This document shows positions 1-12,515 of a stretch of DNA of 64,000 nt, in pieces; within the stretch, counting starts at the first letter, position 1, and each line of letters starts with the position of its first letter. The notes beneath the pieces are model-generated. The model was not told where the DNA came from and ran no database searches. It saw only the letters and a list, made by a program, of their open reading frames with translations. The DNA comes from Callipepla californica brunnescens (taxonomy: Eukaryota > Chordata > Aves > Galliformes > Odontophoridae): positions 119,875,964 to 119,939,963 of the forward strand of contig JALIRH010000001.1 in assembly GCA_023055505.1 (NCBI GenBank), read 5' to 3'. Position numbers and translations under genes: made by a program.

Positions 1-175
1 TGGAAATTGGGAATACAAAGTCCTCTTGAGTATGTAGTTCTCTTCTGAGAGCCAGCTACTGGGAAATTTGAAGGTACTGGGAACTGGATCATTAACTCTT
101 TAATTCCCAGTGCCTCACATGATGTTATGATGTGGAATATTAATAATAATTAATTATTGAATATGAAAAACTATC
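1..175 (-). mobile_element. ERV LTR fragment, truncated by window edge
   Basis: This stretch aligns by eye with the right-hand part of the LTR-like element at 24759-25302. Shared blocks include 'caaagtcctct', 'gtatgtagt', 'cttctgaga', 'cattaactctttaa' and 'gatgtggaata', in the same order and orientation. The match fades after about position 150-175, where the terminal part is AT-rich and diverged. Strand follows the orientation assigned to the fuller copy. Only the part nearest one terminus is in the window, so the rest lies to the left. The two copies are about 24.6 kb apart in the same orientation, with unrelated repeats between them, so they are read as separate insertions. Confidence 0.6.
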
Positions 176-870
176 TTAGGTCTTGTACTACTAGAATTCT
201 GTTTACACCATTGGATTCAACGTTTTATAAGTAAATGCTTGCATGTAAGATATTTATAAGTATATATTCGTATGTATATATATAAAATTATATAAAACTA
301 GCCTTTTTGGCATATGTAACCTAAATCTTGCTTTGCTCCCAAACTTTTCAGTAGTTCTTTGATTATTTACATTTAGACAAAATATTTCTATTTTTCTGAA
401 AACTAGTATGATCATATTGAGCTACCAACCAGCTAATGAAGTTGATGAGTACATGCAAATAAATTCTGATTGGCTTCCTGCTATCTATATCTTGTGTGTC
501 CCATCACATTAGCGTTTACTTGACCTACAGTATAATATGATGTGACAACTCTTAATACCACACAAAGTGACACAACGTAATGTGACAACAATGTAAAAGA
601 ATACACTGCTTTCAGACTGAGCTTTCACCCTTCATTTCCAATGGGCTATACACAACCTAAAATAACCCAGAGTGATGAGATGACAGTATGTAATAACTAT
701 TCTAAATATCAAGGAAATAATATTGCCTACCATCTTTGTGGTTTCAGCCTGTATTTTCAGGCTACACAGATTAAATATTACTTTCGTCTGTGTGACTTAT
801 GTAATAAAATTACTGAATTTTCAACTTTGAGTACATGGGCAAAAGTTACGTAACCTAGGACAGATTTTCA
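176..870. other. AT-rich unique sequence, nothing recognised
   Basis: No repeat family or gene is recognised. It contains a short degenerate TA-rich run near 260-295. The 70-codon frame at 641-853 has no recognisable content and is taken as chance. Confidence 0.5.
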
Positions 871-1158
871 TTCCCTTCTCTTCCTTTCTCTTCCCTCCCC
901 TCCCATTCCCTCTCCTCCCCTCCACTCCTCTGGCCTCCCTCCCTCCCTCCCTCCCTCCCTTCCTCCCTTCCTCCCTTCCTTCCTACCTTTCTTCTTTTTT
1001 CTCTTTTTCTTTTTTTCTTTTTCTTTTTCTTTTTCTTTTTCTTTTTCTTTTTCTTTTTCTTTTTCTTTTTCTTTTTCTTTTTCTTTTTCTTTTTCTTTTT
1101 CTTTTTCTTTTTCTTTTTTTTCTTTTTCTTTTTTTTCTTTTTCTTTTTTTTCTTTTTC
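871..1158. repeat. Polypyrimidine microsatellite, (CTTTTT)n with a CCCT-rich left part
   Basis: The + strand is almost entirely C and T for about 288 bp, with a few interruptions in the left part. The left half is rich in CCCT and CCTT units. From about 1001 the tract becomes a near-perfect hexanucleotide CTTTTT array. Read on the minus strand it gives a spurious 101-codon frame that is mostly lysine, so that frame is not a gene. Such tracts mutate quickly by slippage, and the array length is likely to vary between individuals. Confidence 0.95.
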
Positions 1159-1541
1159 AATATCTACTTCTGTGTTAATTCCAACTGGCGTTGTTTGACA
1201 AAGCAGGTTGTCTTTCTCCAGAGAATAAAGCAGGCCCCATCAAGAATAAAAGCATCTTCAGATTTGAGCTTACTGTATTTGAATTGTCTTATAGAAAAGA
1301 CATATAGCCATGTAAAGCCATGCAATATAGTGTGTCTTCAAATAGCAAGTTATTTGGAATCAAAAACTGCATGATCCTAATTCACAGAAAGATGTATCAA
1401 GTTATCCACCAGCCATTACAACTCTTTCCCAGGAGCTTGGAATGTACATGCCTCTCTTCAGAGCTAATCTATGCACTGGAACAAGCCTCTTTTTTTTTTC
1501 ACATCATAAAATCTTTGTTTCCTAATGGAAGCTCAAGGGTT
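1159..1541. other. Unique sequence, nothing recognised
   Basis: AT-rich sequence between the pyrimidine tract and a short tandem duplication. The 74-codon frame at 1320-1544 resembles nothing known and is taken as chance. Confidence 0.5.
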
Positions 1542-1599
1542 TGACCTCTCCAATAAATAAGATTAAAGATTGACCTCTCCAATAAATAAGATTAAAGAT
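1542..1599. repeat. Perfect 29-bp tandem duplication
   Basis: Positions 1542-1570 and 1571-1599 are identical 29-bp units beginning TGACCTCTCC and ending TTAAAGAT. The absence of any mismatch suggests a recent duplication, or possibly an assembly or individual-specific variant. Confidence 0.95.
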
Positions 1600-2794
1600 C
1601 TCAGAATCTTGCCGGCATTTGTTAGTTATTACTCACAGCATCCTACTAGGAAGATAAGAAATTGCTGTTGCTCCAGTTTGTATGTCAGGAAAAAAAAAAA
1701 AAGCATGGAATAGCTAAGGAATTTACCAAGCCTTTTGTCTGTGTCTCACCTAACACCATGGGCTCTAAACAGCATGCGCTGAATTTATGTGATTACTTTG
1801 TACTTGAAGTAAATACAGAAAAACATTATCTTTAAAAGACCAAAAATGGCGAAGCACTTATTCACCTTAAATAGCCACAAATATATTAATATCCTCTCTG
1901 CATTTATTCCTTTATATTATTTCTGAGAGTAAACAGATGCACATTTTAATGCATTCTTAGGAAAATCTGAAGATTAACCTTTAAGAACAAACCTCACTAA
2001 TTTGTATAGTCTTTCAATGCTTTGAGCAGTGCTTGGGCTGCTGAATATTCGTAGTGGTGTTAATGGTTCACTGTCATTTTGCATTCCTGAAAGGTTTCTT
2101 GTAATTTTCTATTAGGAAATTTTCAGATGATTCCTTTTTCACTGGAAGGTTATTTAGCTCTCTGTAGTCATTCTTAAAATGTCTTCACTGTGCTACCTTA
2201 ATAATGAGCAAACCCCCCTCTGCTGCCTGCTAACACTGCTTTCAGATCAGATTGCCTTCATCAATGAGATTCTTCCTCTTGCCATTTACTAGTACTTGAA
2301 TATGACATCAAAAATCTAATGAGAAACATGAGATTCAGAAGATGGGATATTGAAAAAGAAAAGGAGAAGTAAGGCACATTATTCCTTTCTTTCATCAAAT
2401 ACATATTTTTCTCCATGCCAGTATTGTTTCGCATCTGCCAGAGCTTATTTTATACCTGTGCATCCATTACATACTGTGTCCTAAGAACCAGGCAGTTCAC
2501 ATTGTCCCAGTTCGCATGATCAAATACATTACTTTGCAATGGAAAGCTGCGCCAAGAAAACCGAACAGAACTTAGTGAAGTAATTGACACTAATGTTGTT
2601 CTGTGACCCAGGAACAAGCAAGTTCTTGATAAGAAACTGGGTACAAAATCATTTGAAGGAAAACTAGCCCAACTGCTTAAATAATGGAAAAGTCCTGGTA
2701 CCAGTGGTCCTCTTGAAATGATTTCATCTTTTCTTTTACTTATTCCTGTTTTTCTGTGAAGTTTGCTCACAGTTAGTCTAGTTTAAGTTTAGTT
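1600..2794. other. AT-rich unique sequence, nothing recognised
   Basis: No CR1, LTR or simple array of note is seen. A 106-codon minus-strand frame at 2450-2770 has no recognisable domain and no supporting splice or regulatory context. Confidence 0.45.
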
Positions 2795-2936
2795 TTCTGG
2801 AAAAAAACATTTTTTTTCTGATAGAATATTCATGTGATAACCAATTCTACAAGTACAAATTCAGATTTCTGGAACAAAATTTTTTTTCTGATAGAATATT
2901 TGCGCAATTTCTAACTCTACAAGCTCAAAATTCAGG
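2795..2936. repeat. Diverged tandem duplication, about 72-bp unit
   Basis: The block 2795-2866 (TTCTGG, A-run, T-run, CTGATAGAATATT, then CTACAAG and AAATTCAG) is followed directly by a similar block at 2867-2936. Many substitutions separate the two, so this duplication is much older than the one at 1542. No known family is recognised in the unit. Confidence 0.85.
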
Positions 2937-4555
2937 ACAGGATTCATGCTAAAGCTGATTTCTGACAATTTCAAGCATACTTCTGCCTGCATGGTTGTTG
3001 TTTTTGTTGTTTTTGTTATTTTAGACAAACACCAGTAGTTAAAGACAGGGAATTAGTATTTGTGTTGTCCAAAAGCCAACAAATCCTCAATTAATGCTGA
3101 AATATGTCTCTTACTAGATATTGTTACTGGGATCTGCTTTTGGGAAACTTGTTTTCAAATTTTTTGTTCCATGGACTGAATTTATCTGCCTCTAAATCCT
3201 ACTGTTCTAGTTGGTTTGCAAATAAAAAGTAACTTCAAAGCATCAAAGCATTCATGGTGCTTTTCAAATGCTCATTTTAAAGAAAATTTGTAGGCAGATA
3301 CTTTTCTGAACTCCACCTGACTCAAAGTCTTGCTATAGTATGTTCTAATACTCTTTTGTCTTGAATATAATTTATGGAAATTTGTACAGGTGTGGGCATT
3401 ATGGGTCTGGTGCAGTTTCCCTTTTATTGTCTCATTCTTGTTATATCTTAAATAGATCTCAACATAAAATATATACAGATAGATAACTGTTAGATGTTTT
3501 CAAGTGGTCTGAAAAATGTGAAGTATGTAAATGATACTTCTTGTTGTGATAACTGACATCTCATGTTTCTATTTCATTGTTTGTTTAACACAACGTTCAT
3601 AGCCTTTGAAAATTGCCTGCACTGGGAGCCATTCATCTGCAAGGTCATTCTATCATCATCTCATCTAATTTTATCCATATGAAAGTTAGTCATCAAAGAT
3701 AATTATCTACAGCCAATGCAGAGAATGTAACACCTCTATGGGTAATTCATCCTACAGATCACAGACATCTACCCTTGAAAGTACTGAATCACTCAATGCC
3801 AATGTCTGTATCTCCTTACTACACTCATGAGGCATTAAAGCAACATAGTTAGGCTTGCTGCCTGAATTTTGGATGGCCAAAGTTAAGGAGAATAAATAGC
3901 AATTGAGATGAACTGGCTTCCAAGGAGAGGTTGAGATTCCAGCTCACCAGTGTGAGGTTCAGTGATTCTCAGAACATCTTAGCACTCACTAAGTGATTTG
4001 CCTTGCAAAAAGTCCTGTCCATTTGAATTGTTGAAGGATTATAAGCTTCAGAGGGAGTTTTGGTGAAGGAACAAATAGCCTTCAGGAACTACAGGGAGAG
4101 AGGGATGGATTCATGCATGAATGCATGGATGATAAAGGCTGTTATAAAATGAAACAGTTAATTGAGCCTGGAGGCTTTGAGTGTTTAATGGTAATAAACA
4201 ACACCCAGAAGTAGTGCAGCAATTTGAACAAGCTAAATTTTGGAAGTTTCTTTGATGTGTGATAGAAAATAATTTGAATCAGCATGAGAGTCTGAATCAA
4301 GCAGCGTAAGCCTTACCGTAGCCTGCTGGGGCTGGCGTTTTCTGCCTTGATAAAAGGTTTCTTGAGGCATTAAGTAAAGTCCATGGGGGTGGGAACATAA
4401 ACACAAACAGAAGCCACTGAAATGTAAACTCTAGCTTTCCCTTTCCTCCTACCCACTCTTCTCTCCAGTATCAGCCTGTGATGAGTTGCTTAGTGTCTTA
4501 ATGTACAGCTTAAAGAAGAAGGAATGTATAAACATGATCACATGCCTGATTTGAC
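2937..4555. other. AT-rich unique sequence, nothing recognised
   Basis: Plain AT-rich sequence with a minor GTTTTT-like run near 2996-3020 and a few ATGC-rich words near 4110-4130. No gene or dispersed repeat is recognised. Confidence 0.45.
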
Positions 4556-4634
4556 AACCCTGCCCATGGAAATGTGGTTGGAACTGGATGACCTTTAAGA
4601 ACTCTTCCAAACCAAACTATTCTATAATTCTATG
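4556..4634 (+). mobile_element. CR1 LINE, short 3'-end fragment
   Basis: The order GTTGGAACTGGATGACCTTTAAG, a degraded CCTTCCAAACC, then TTCTATAATTCTATG is the diagnostic tail of avian CR1 in forward orientation. Only about 80 bp are left. This fits the usual severe 5' truncation of CR1 insertions, but the copy is old and diverged. Confidence 0.85.
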
Positions 4635-6649
4635 TGTTTTTACTGGTCTTCTTGGAGAAAAAGTATCTTTGGTGGGCATTTGTTGAGGTAACACTCCATC
4701 TGTCCAGCTTGTAAACATTTTTTTTAACCTCCTATCTGAACCCCTGAGTTTTGTCTGCACTAGCGTAAATCAGATGATTCACTCTCTGATAAAACAAAGT
4801 CTCTCGCTCATCCCTGGGAGGTGTAGCTGAGGTGGAGGGAAGGACATGTACTCCTAAACTGACCTGATATGTTTGGTGAGATCAACTTTACCACTGCCAA
4901 AAAGCGTATCTGGTGGTTGTTCTTTCCTGAAGCGTGGTTTTTTTAACACCAAACAGTGAGTAGTACCAGAAGAAGCTGATACTCTGCTCCCAAAGATGAT
5001 CACTTAAGAGCTTTAGCTGCTGAGCACAGTATCAGAACAGATCACTTCCAAAGCCTTGTGATTACACAGAAGCACTGTTTAGGGTCTTTAGGGAAAGAAT
5101 ACCTAGCAAGTTAGATCACTTTGAAAAATGATCAGTGGGGACTACAATATGCAAGAAGGTATATAAACAAAACTGTCATAGAAAAATAAGAAACAAAGCT
5201 TGCAACATTCTTCCACATAAGGGCTTTATAGAAACATTATAACATTACACAAAGCTTGGAGTACAATATGAACCCCTGCAGACTCTGAAATGTGGTAAGC
5301 TGTAGGATACAGGAACCCACGGTGCAGTGGAAGCAAAGGTTTAATGGCATTTTAAATGTTCTGACTATACAGAAGACGAAATCTGCAACATAATCCTTTT
5401 CAGAATGCTTTGTGCATGGTAGAATAGACGACATTTCTGTGTCTGTCCTCTAAATCTGACTGTGAACAACTGAAGAACAAATGTTGGTAAGAGGAGCAGT
5501 CTAAGGAAGGAATTTATAACATGAGAGCTTCAGATAGGAGAGAGTATTCAATGTTCTTGTTATTACAGTGAACTGTTGACATGCGTATGTGTTTCCATTT
5601 TGAGAGGCCCCTCTCACAACGCGCAGATTTTGCTGCCAAAGAGAGGAGGTTGCATGGTTAGATATTATCATGCTTGTCTCAAGCTACAATCCCAGGAGAG
5701 AGTCCCGGAACTCCAGAGGAGAGGGCTTGAGTTTCAAAAGTAGGGCACTGCTAGGTTAAAAATGGCATTGCAAGATTTGAAAATCTCATAGAATTGCTTA
5801 AGTTTCTGAAGAGTTAAATCACCTGGAATTTGGGCAGCGCCCATGGAATGAAATTACTTTTTTTCCAGTGGATATTCTTTCTCTGCTGTTGGACAGATCT
5901 GCCTGCATTGACCTGTATCACCTTTGGCTGGAATCAGATGGGAAAAGAGGACAGGGATCATCACAAGAGTGTGACATGAAAATGAATGTACTGTGCTAAC
6001 ATTCCCTTCCTAAATGGCTGTCCTTTTACAGTTGGTGAATAGATAATAATAGTAGTAATAGTAATTATTATAGTGCAAATCTCATTTTAATGTAAGAGGT
6101 CTTCCAATTCTTTTTTCCCACATCTAAGCCTCTTTGCAAATTTTATTTTAAACACACAAATCTTGAGCTTGAGGAGGGAACATTCAGATGTGCTCAAGCT
6201 GTTTAACAAACAAGAGAAGGAAAACAAGACAAAACAGAAATTAAAACACATCTTCAAGTAGGTGTTTATTTTACTGTCTCAAAAAAGAACTTTATCAGCC
6301 ACAAGTCCTGTTATTATCCAGCTGCTTTGTTAACTGAAATATTGATCAAACCTGTCACACTTTCTTTGTCTGTCACAAATAAGAGAAGGTGCTGACCCTC
6401 TGCAGGAAACTGTAGTGACAGGTCTGTAATTTGATAATCACTAGTTTGGGAAAGATTTCACTCTGTTCCCTAATGTAAACTCTGGTTACTTGGTTTTCTT
6501 TTATTTAATTATTTATTTATTAACTTAATCTTGCCAAGTTTAGTCTCCTAAAAGCTTCAGAATTAGGTAAACACAACATGACTACAAGTTTTGCAGAATG
6601 CACTTTCCAGATTTTGTGTGTTTTTCATTGAGGTGATTATTCGTATCAT
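4635..6649. other. Unique sequence, nothing recognised
   Basis: No known repeat or gene is recognised. Small frames here, such as 5237-5434 on the minus strand, have no recognisable content. A run of AATAGTAGTAATAGT-like triplets occurs near 6045-6070. Confidence 0.45.
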
Positions 6650-7056
6650 GAGATGGAACACCTCCTCTACAAGGACAAGCTGAGAGAACTGGGGCTGTTC
6701 AGTCTGGAGAAAAGAAGGTTCCATGGAGTCCTTAGAGTGGTCTTTCATTATTTAAATGGAAGCTACAGGAAAGAAGTGGACAGACTCTTTAGCAGGGTCT
6801 GTGGTGATAGGTCAAGGAGAAATGGTTTCAAACCAAAATTGAGGAGATTTAGATTGGATATACAGAAAAAGGTTTTTATAATAAGAATAGCTAGGCTGTG
6901 ACACAGGTTGCCCATAGAGACAGAGGATGCTCAGTCTTTGGAGACATTCACAGTCAGACTGGATGGGGCTCAGAGCCCTTGACTGGGCTGTAGGTATCCC
7001 TGTTCGTTGCAGCGGAGCAAGACTAGATAGCCTTCCAACTCACATGATTCTATGAT
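6650..7056 (+). mobile_element. CR1 LINE, 3' end with ORF2 C-terminal remnant
   Basis: This copy begins inside the C-terminal part of ORF2. The frame at 6653-6901 encodes YKDKLRELGLFSLEKRR followed by decayed versions of the LFSR..GDRSRRNGFK and RFRLDIQKK segments, which match the conserved end of CR1 ORF2. It is followed by the 3' part (GCTGGATGGGGCTCAGAGC-like, then GACTAGATAGCCTTCCAAC) and the tail ATGATTCTATGAT. CR1 ORF2 normally encodes an endonuclease and reverse transcriptase; only its last portion is present and it is broken by stops, so the element is inert. Boundaries are by eye. Confidence 0.95.
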
Positions 7057-10000
7057 TTTTATCTCTGATTTCTCTCCTTGTCTACAGAACAATCCTGTTG
7101 AACTTTTTTCTCCAGACTGGAAATACGGATTGGCATCTGTCTCCTACAACCCTCCTTATTGTCAAATCTCAGAGGGTACCCCCTTTATAACAGGTTGCTT
7201 TGTGGATTTGGGTAATTCTCTCTGGGTAGAGTTAGGGAAGCTCTAGAAATACCACACGGCCCCATTTCAGGAGTACTTCCCTGATTCTCAAAGGAATTCA
7301 GGCATTTGTTAAAATCCTGATTCAGCAAGAGTTTAAACATGAGGTCAAGCTCTGAAACACCCTTCCTGACAAGAGCGGGATGTGCTCTTGTCTTAAAATC
7401 TCAGATATCCATACACACTACAACAGTGTATGTAATAGGAAGGATCTGGTTATGCGGTGAAATGGATCAGGATGCCCTCAAAGCATTCAGTGGAGCCAAA
7501 TCTCCAGTTCGTTCATCTTCACTAGCAGAGCATGGAAATCCAGAAGAGCACAATCATGCACTGTGTAAAGCAGAAAACTTTTCTCTCAAAGTTATGAATA
7601 ATAATCAAATAACCAAGTTAAGCAATCCTCCTATAATTATTTTGTTCCATTAAATGTTCTACTCATCATAAATTAATTGTTATAATTAACAATAGAAGTA
7701 TTCTCTCTCTTCTTTCTATGTCACTGAAATGATCTTCTGCATGCCATTACTAGGCATCGTCAACTGAAATGAAGCCTCTGTGAACAAGGCTGTCACCTTC
7801 CCTGGAATTTTTTGTATTTTCAGCCTAATCAAAGTAGTCAAATATTTTTTTCCCACAGTTGAATGACAGCAGTCATGCTCAGGGGTCACCCACTTGTGAT
7901 ACTGAAGCAATACTTTACATTAAACCTCAGTTCTCTCTGAGACAAGCTGCATTTAAACCAGTTGGCTGAAAAGAGATTTTATGTCGCAGTATTTTATTAA
8001 TACAGTACTATTTTTAAAAAAGAAAATATCATCTTAACATGCTATTGTTTAGTATATGATCATGATTTATGTTTAAGGATAGTAGTGAGTTCTCTTTAAC
8101 AAAAAATGCTAACATAGTTTAAGAGAATGTTTTACCCAAATCCTGTTATAAACTGGGGAAGTATTCAGCATTTTAAAATCCCATCTTAATCTTGTAATGC
8201 TGCTGCTTTTCACTTACACACTACATTTTATTCTGGAGTTACCGCTGCTGCCCCTCAAAAATTAGTGGAATCTGTCCTTATATGGGGTAACTGAAACCCA
8301 AAGAGCCTTCAGAGGATTTGCTTTATTTACTTGAGCCTTCAGAGGTTAAGCAGCTACAAAACTAATTAATTCCTTCTAAAATGAGGTGAAATGTGAAATT
8401 AATCTCGCTGAAATTTTTGAATGTGAAAAATTAGGTAACTAGAGTGAGCTGAGATTCCTTCTCTATTCAGTTCATACGCTACTGGTTTTATAGCTATCCC
8501 AATCTGAGTATGGAGAATAATTAACATGACTATAACTCCTAAGCATGTTTTTTTTTTTCCATGTTGATCATAGACAGGACCAGAAAAGAATGCCTAACAT
8601 TGCAGAGCTAAACCTTGATGAGTCTTATCCCAGCTTTACTGATAAACAGTTCCTTATCCAATTCAAAAGAAATCAAAATAGCATTTTTCACATCTAGGAA
8701 ATATCTGTAATTCCATGGCAACCTTCTCTGCCAGAATCCTTGGATTGACACCCTGTCTGTCTGCCTGATGTACAGCTCATTGCAGGAGTTTCTTATTGCC
8801 TTTATAGTATCTTAAGAAGCAGTTAAAAACCATGAAGCAAAGCAGGTGTAATTCAGTGAACCAAGAAATGACTTGTTGTGCAAGAGCAGAATCTTTTTTT
8901 AAAGAGAATAACTGCTTCAAGAAGTCTATCAGGGATGTCTTGTCAACTTAGAGACATGAATGAAAAGGTTAAGGAGAAAATGAAAAAGCAGAAAAAAAAT
9001 GGTGTTACATATTATCTACAAGTTATAATAACTATGAGTAATTTGTTTTTTATTTTTATTGCTTAGATAGGAAAAGCAATGCTTTAGTATTACCTTTTGA
9101 ATTTATATGTAGCTAATTTTATACCTGCTAGCCTTTCTTCTAAGAAGTTAATGTTCTCAAGGATGCCTACTGAAATACAAAGGATTTCTGCTTAAAAATA
9201 GAGGTTACGAGGCTTGCTGAAAACAACCTTTTTTAAAGCAATGTAGAGAAAAAATATTTTGAATCTCGATGATATAGGGTAGCTACTAGACTGCTTATGC
9301 TAATGTTAAACTTACTCTTTCCCTGTGTCAGTGAAATATTTTCCTCCTCCTTATTATTATTGTTATTAAACAAACTGTACTTGGTTATACATTTTGGTGA
9401 AGTTCTTTATCACTTTCCTGGAATGTGGTCCCAGTAAAATCAGAGAATAATTTTGTAACCCAAGTAATATGCATGAGACCCCCCATTACTGCTGCTTCAG
9501 CAATTCTTTGATATATTTTTAAATAGCTTCCCATTTTCTGCTGAGCACAGCCTAATGCCTCTAATGCTGTGGTTTTGAGGAGTTTTAGCAACCATAGATG
9601 GTGCTGTGCAGTAATTCTTTGATTACTTCTTATAAGTAGCTAAGAGGCAGAGACCAACAGGAATGAATCAACAGTTATAGTTTGCAGACCCAAGATTTCA
9701 TCTTACTGCTGTTCCTTAGAAACAGAGCTTCCATTCTCAGGTGTTGCGGGAGAAAAAAATCTTGTTCAATTCATGTGTTTTGAATCAAATGGTATCAAGG
9801 AGGAATGTAGATTCATTAACAGCATATCATTATCCTGCAATCAATAAGCTATACATTCAGGATCAATTCAGCAGTAAAACAAATAAACCACAACACTAAA
9901 GACTTACAAAATGCTAATGAATTCCTACACATTTCAAGACATCTTCTTGTAACTAGTCCCATAAAATTGATCTCACCTACCCGCATACACCCCTACAAAC

Positions 10001-10469
10001 ACATAAAGTTGAGCACAGATGTCCAGCATGTGGGTGTTACAGAAGCACACACACACTTTCTAAGGAAAATCCCCAGGTTTTCTTCTTTCCTTGTGGGAGA
10101 TATGATGGTCATACCCAAACTACACCACACTGGTATGCACTGACATCCACATCTATCAGGTGTGAGTTTCTCCTTTTTGAACCCACAGTGCCAGCTCAGT
10201 ACCTGGTTACAAGCTCCTTCCACCATTCATGTGGAAGTAAAACCTTTGGGCTTTATATAAATATCAGTGTGATAGAGCACCACTGAATCCTCACTGCAAA
10301 CATTTTCCCCAATGAAACAGATTTTTTCATGCTATGATTCTTTTATATTTCTTAACAGGTTGACTCTTCTCTTCAAAATGTATATTTTTATTGCATAGTT
10401 ACTACTTAATCCAGCTGATGGTTTTCTTCCTCTTCATCATTATCAATGACAAGCAAATTCACAATCAGT
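7057..10469. other. Long stretch of unique AT-rich sequence
   Basis: About 3.4 kb without a recognisable repeat or gene. Frames of 60-104 codons (for example 7339-7653 +) show no domain, signal peptide or family resemblance. A short imperfect direct repeat (GAGCCTTCAGAGG) occurs near 8304 and 8333. Confidence 0.45.
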
Positions 10470-10708
10470 GTTCACAGAATTCCAAGATGGAATAGGTTGG
10501 ATGGCACCTCTTCTTCCTTCTGGCCCAACTCTTCTCCAGCAGAGATGCCCAGAGTAGAGTGCCAAACACCATGTCCTGGGGCTTTTGGATATGTACAAGG
10601 AGATCTCAGCTCCACTATGGTCCCTGTGCTTGCACTCTGGCACTCACATGACACAGGAGTGATGCCTGTGAAGCTCCAGTTCATGACCATTTCCTCTTGT
10701 CCTTCCTA
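10470..10708 (-). mobile_element. CR1 LINE fragment, old
   Basis: Read on the minus strand this is a decayed CR1 3' region. On the + strand the order is AATAGGTTGGATGGCACCTCTT, GCCCAACTC, GCCCAGAGTAGAGTGC, CCATGTCCTGGGGCTTTTGGATAT, CTCCACTATGG and CATTTCCTCTTGTCC, the reverse complement of the CR1 layout. Divergence is high and the terminal ATTCTATG repeats are lost. Three overlapping short frames here (10443-10709) are by-products of the relatively GC-rich repeat. Confidence 0.75.
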
Positions 10709-12380
10709 ATAGACATCTCAGTTACTGTTATTCAGGCCACTCTGCCAAGGTTGGGCCATGTGAATAGCATAGTTGCATAGAAGAGAATTGTCCTAACCTT
10801 ATCTTCCTATTATTTTCTTGATTATTTTGTTAGATTATGCAGCACAACGTATTTTTGTCTTCCATTATTGCAAACAGACATGCACACTGGTCAACCCTCC
10901 CATCACTGCTGTTGTAATACAGCACATGTCCTTGGGAATCCCACAGGTGCTCGATGGCTGTGGCAGTGAGCTATGTATGCTTACTGCTGATTAGCTGCTT
11001 ACTTCCTTTTCTTGATAGATATGATCTAGAAGAGATATACATCACTTATAAATTCTCTAAAATTCACTGCAAATATTACAATGTGAGTCCTTCAATTACA
11101 TTAAAAAATCAGTTTATTAAAAAAGGATGAAAATCTTTCGAAAAACATTGCAATTTCTGAGTTGCTTTTCTCTTTTCTTCCTGCTTGGCTAAATATCCTT
11201 ATTCTTTTTCATCTTGAAAATACAAGAAAAGGTCCAAGATATTTTTTTTTTTAACGGAAGAACTTAGTAAACACCAACTGGACTCCAGAAATGCTTTGTT
11301 TTCATTTTAACAGGCATCCATTTTGGACACCCTGCAAATGTCATGGGCTATGATAGTATTGACTTTCTTACTGCTTTTAAAATCAAATGTACTGCTCTGA
11401 AAAGCAGAAATACTGTGTTTTTCTTGCAGCAAATTTAGCCTATGTAATAACTCTATGGTCTTTGTTTTGGTCTTTGTTTTTAACTGTCGTTAGAATATCT
11501 GAGTGTTTAGCAAACAGTAACAGGAAAATGCACGCTCAGGGTAAGATCTTTTTTATATGGGGACTGTTCTTATAAATTCAATTCTGCTTATTTAAAAAAA
11601 AAATCTCTTTTTCTTTTTAAGAGATTTTGTGTAAGTATTTTCTGGAAACTTAGTCCACCTGTTTAGCCCGAAACAAATGAGGATTTTTTTCTGTGATTTA
11701 TGCTTAAATTTTTAAAAAGGATTCTCACAGTTGCTGAGACACCTACAAGGAGAATCTCTAAGGTATTCAGAGATTTATTTATGAATTGCTTTGATAAGCA
11801 GAGCTCACCAGCAGCCAAGGGAGCAACAGATACTTTTATGGCTCATCTTCATACATGGAGGAGGTCAGTAACCAGCTGAGATTGTACATTATTTTTCCCA
11901 TTCAGCAATATACACAATGAAAAACAGAAGTGCAGTGCAGAGGTGAAAAATGCACATGTCACCATAACTACATTAATCTGTGGAAACAGAGAGGAAAAAT
12001 TTCTCAGGAGCTGGAAGTGAAAGAAGATAGGATGAGCATTATGATACTTAGATAATGAAATGTGTTGCAATGGTAGGAAACAGTGCTACAGAAGTAGTCT
12101 TTAAAAGATATTCCTTGTAGATATGAACTTGAGCAGAAGGCAGTTCATATTCTGGTGCACAAGTGATCTACTTTGAAAGTCTGGAAATCTGAGAAAAAAA
12201 TATTAAGCAAGGGACCAGATTATAAATACAGATATTCTGGGTTGGGGACCATCAGAGGAGTATGATCCACAAGATACAGTGGATCATGGCCGTAAATACA
12301 TTTCAGTTAGGAATTAGAGCAATCTGGAGCCAGAACAATAGAAGTAAAATGATCTCCAAGTCAGACATGGTTTTCAAGAT
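10709..12380. other. Unique AT-rich sequence, nothing recognised
   Basis: No dispersed repeat is recognised. Several A or T runs occur (for example near 11244 and 11594). The 73-codon minus-strand frame at 11849-12070 is taken as chance. Confidence 0.45.
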
Positions 12381-12515
12381 GATAGAATCACAGAACCCCA
12401 TCCTGAGGTGGAAGGGACCTTAAGGGTCTTTGAGTCCAACTCCTGACTTCACACAACATCATCCAAAAATCAGACCATACATTTTAGGGCTGTCTCCAGA
12501 AAAGGATCACAGAAA
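12381..12515 (-). mobile_element. CR1 LINE, 3'-end fragment
   Basis: The + strand reads GATAGAATCACAGAA, GTGGAAGGGACCTTAAGG, GAGTCCAACTCCTGACTTCACACAACA, CCAAAAATCAGACCATA. This is the reverse complement of a CR1 subfamily tail of the type also seen at 40285-40636 and 62805-63200. It is short and 5'-truncated. Confidence 0.9.

Noticed and set aside
855..1160. 101-codon poly-lysine frame on the minus strand
   Set aside because: It is a translation of the (CTTTTT)n pyrimidine array, with no non-repeat content.
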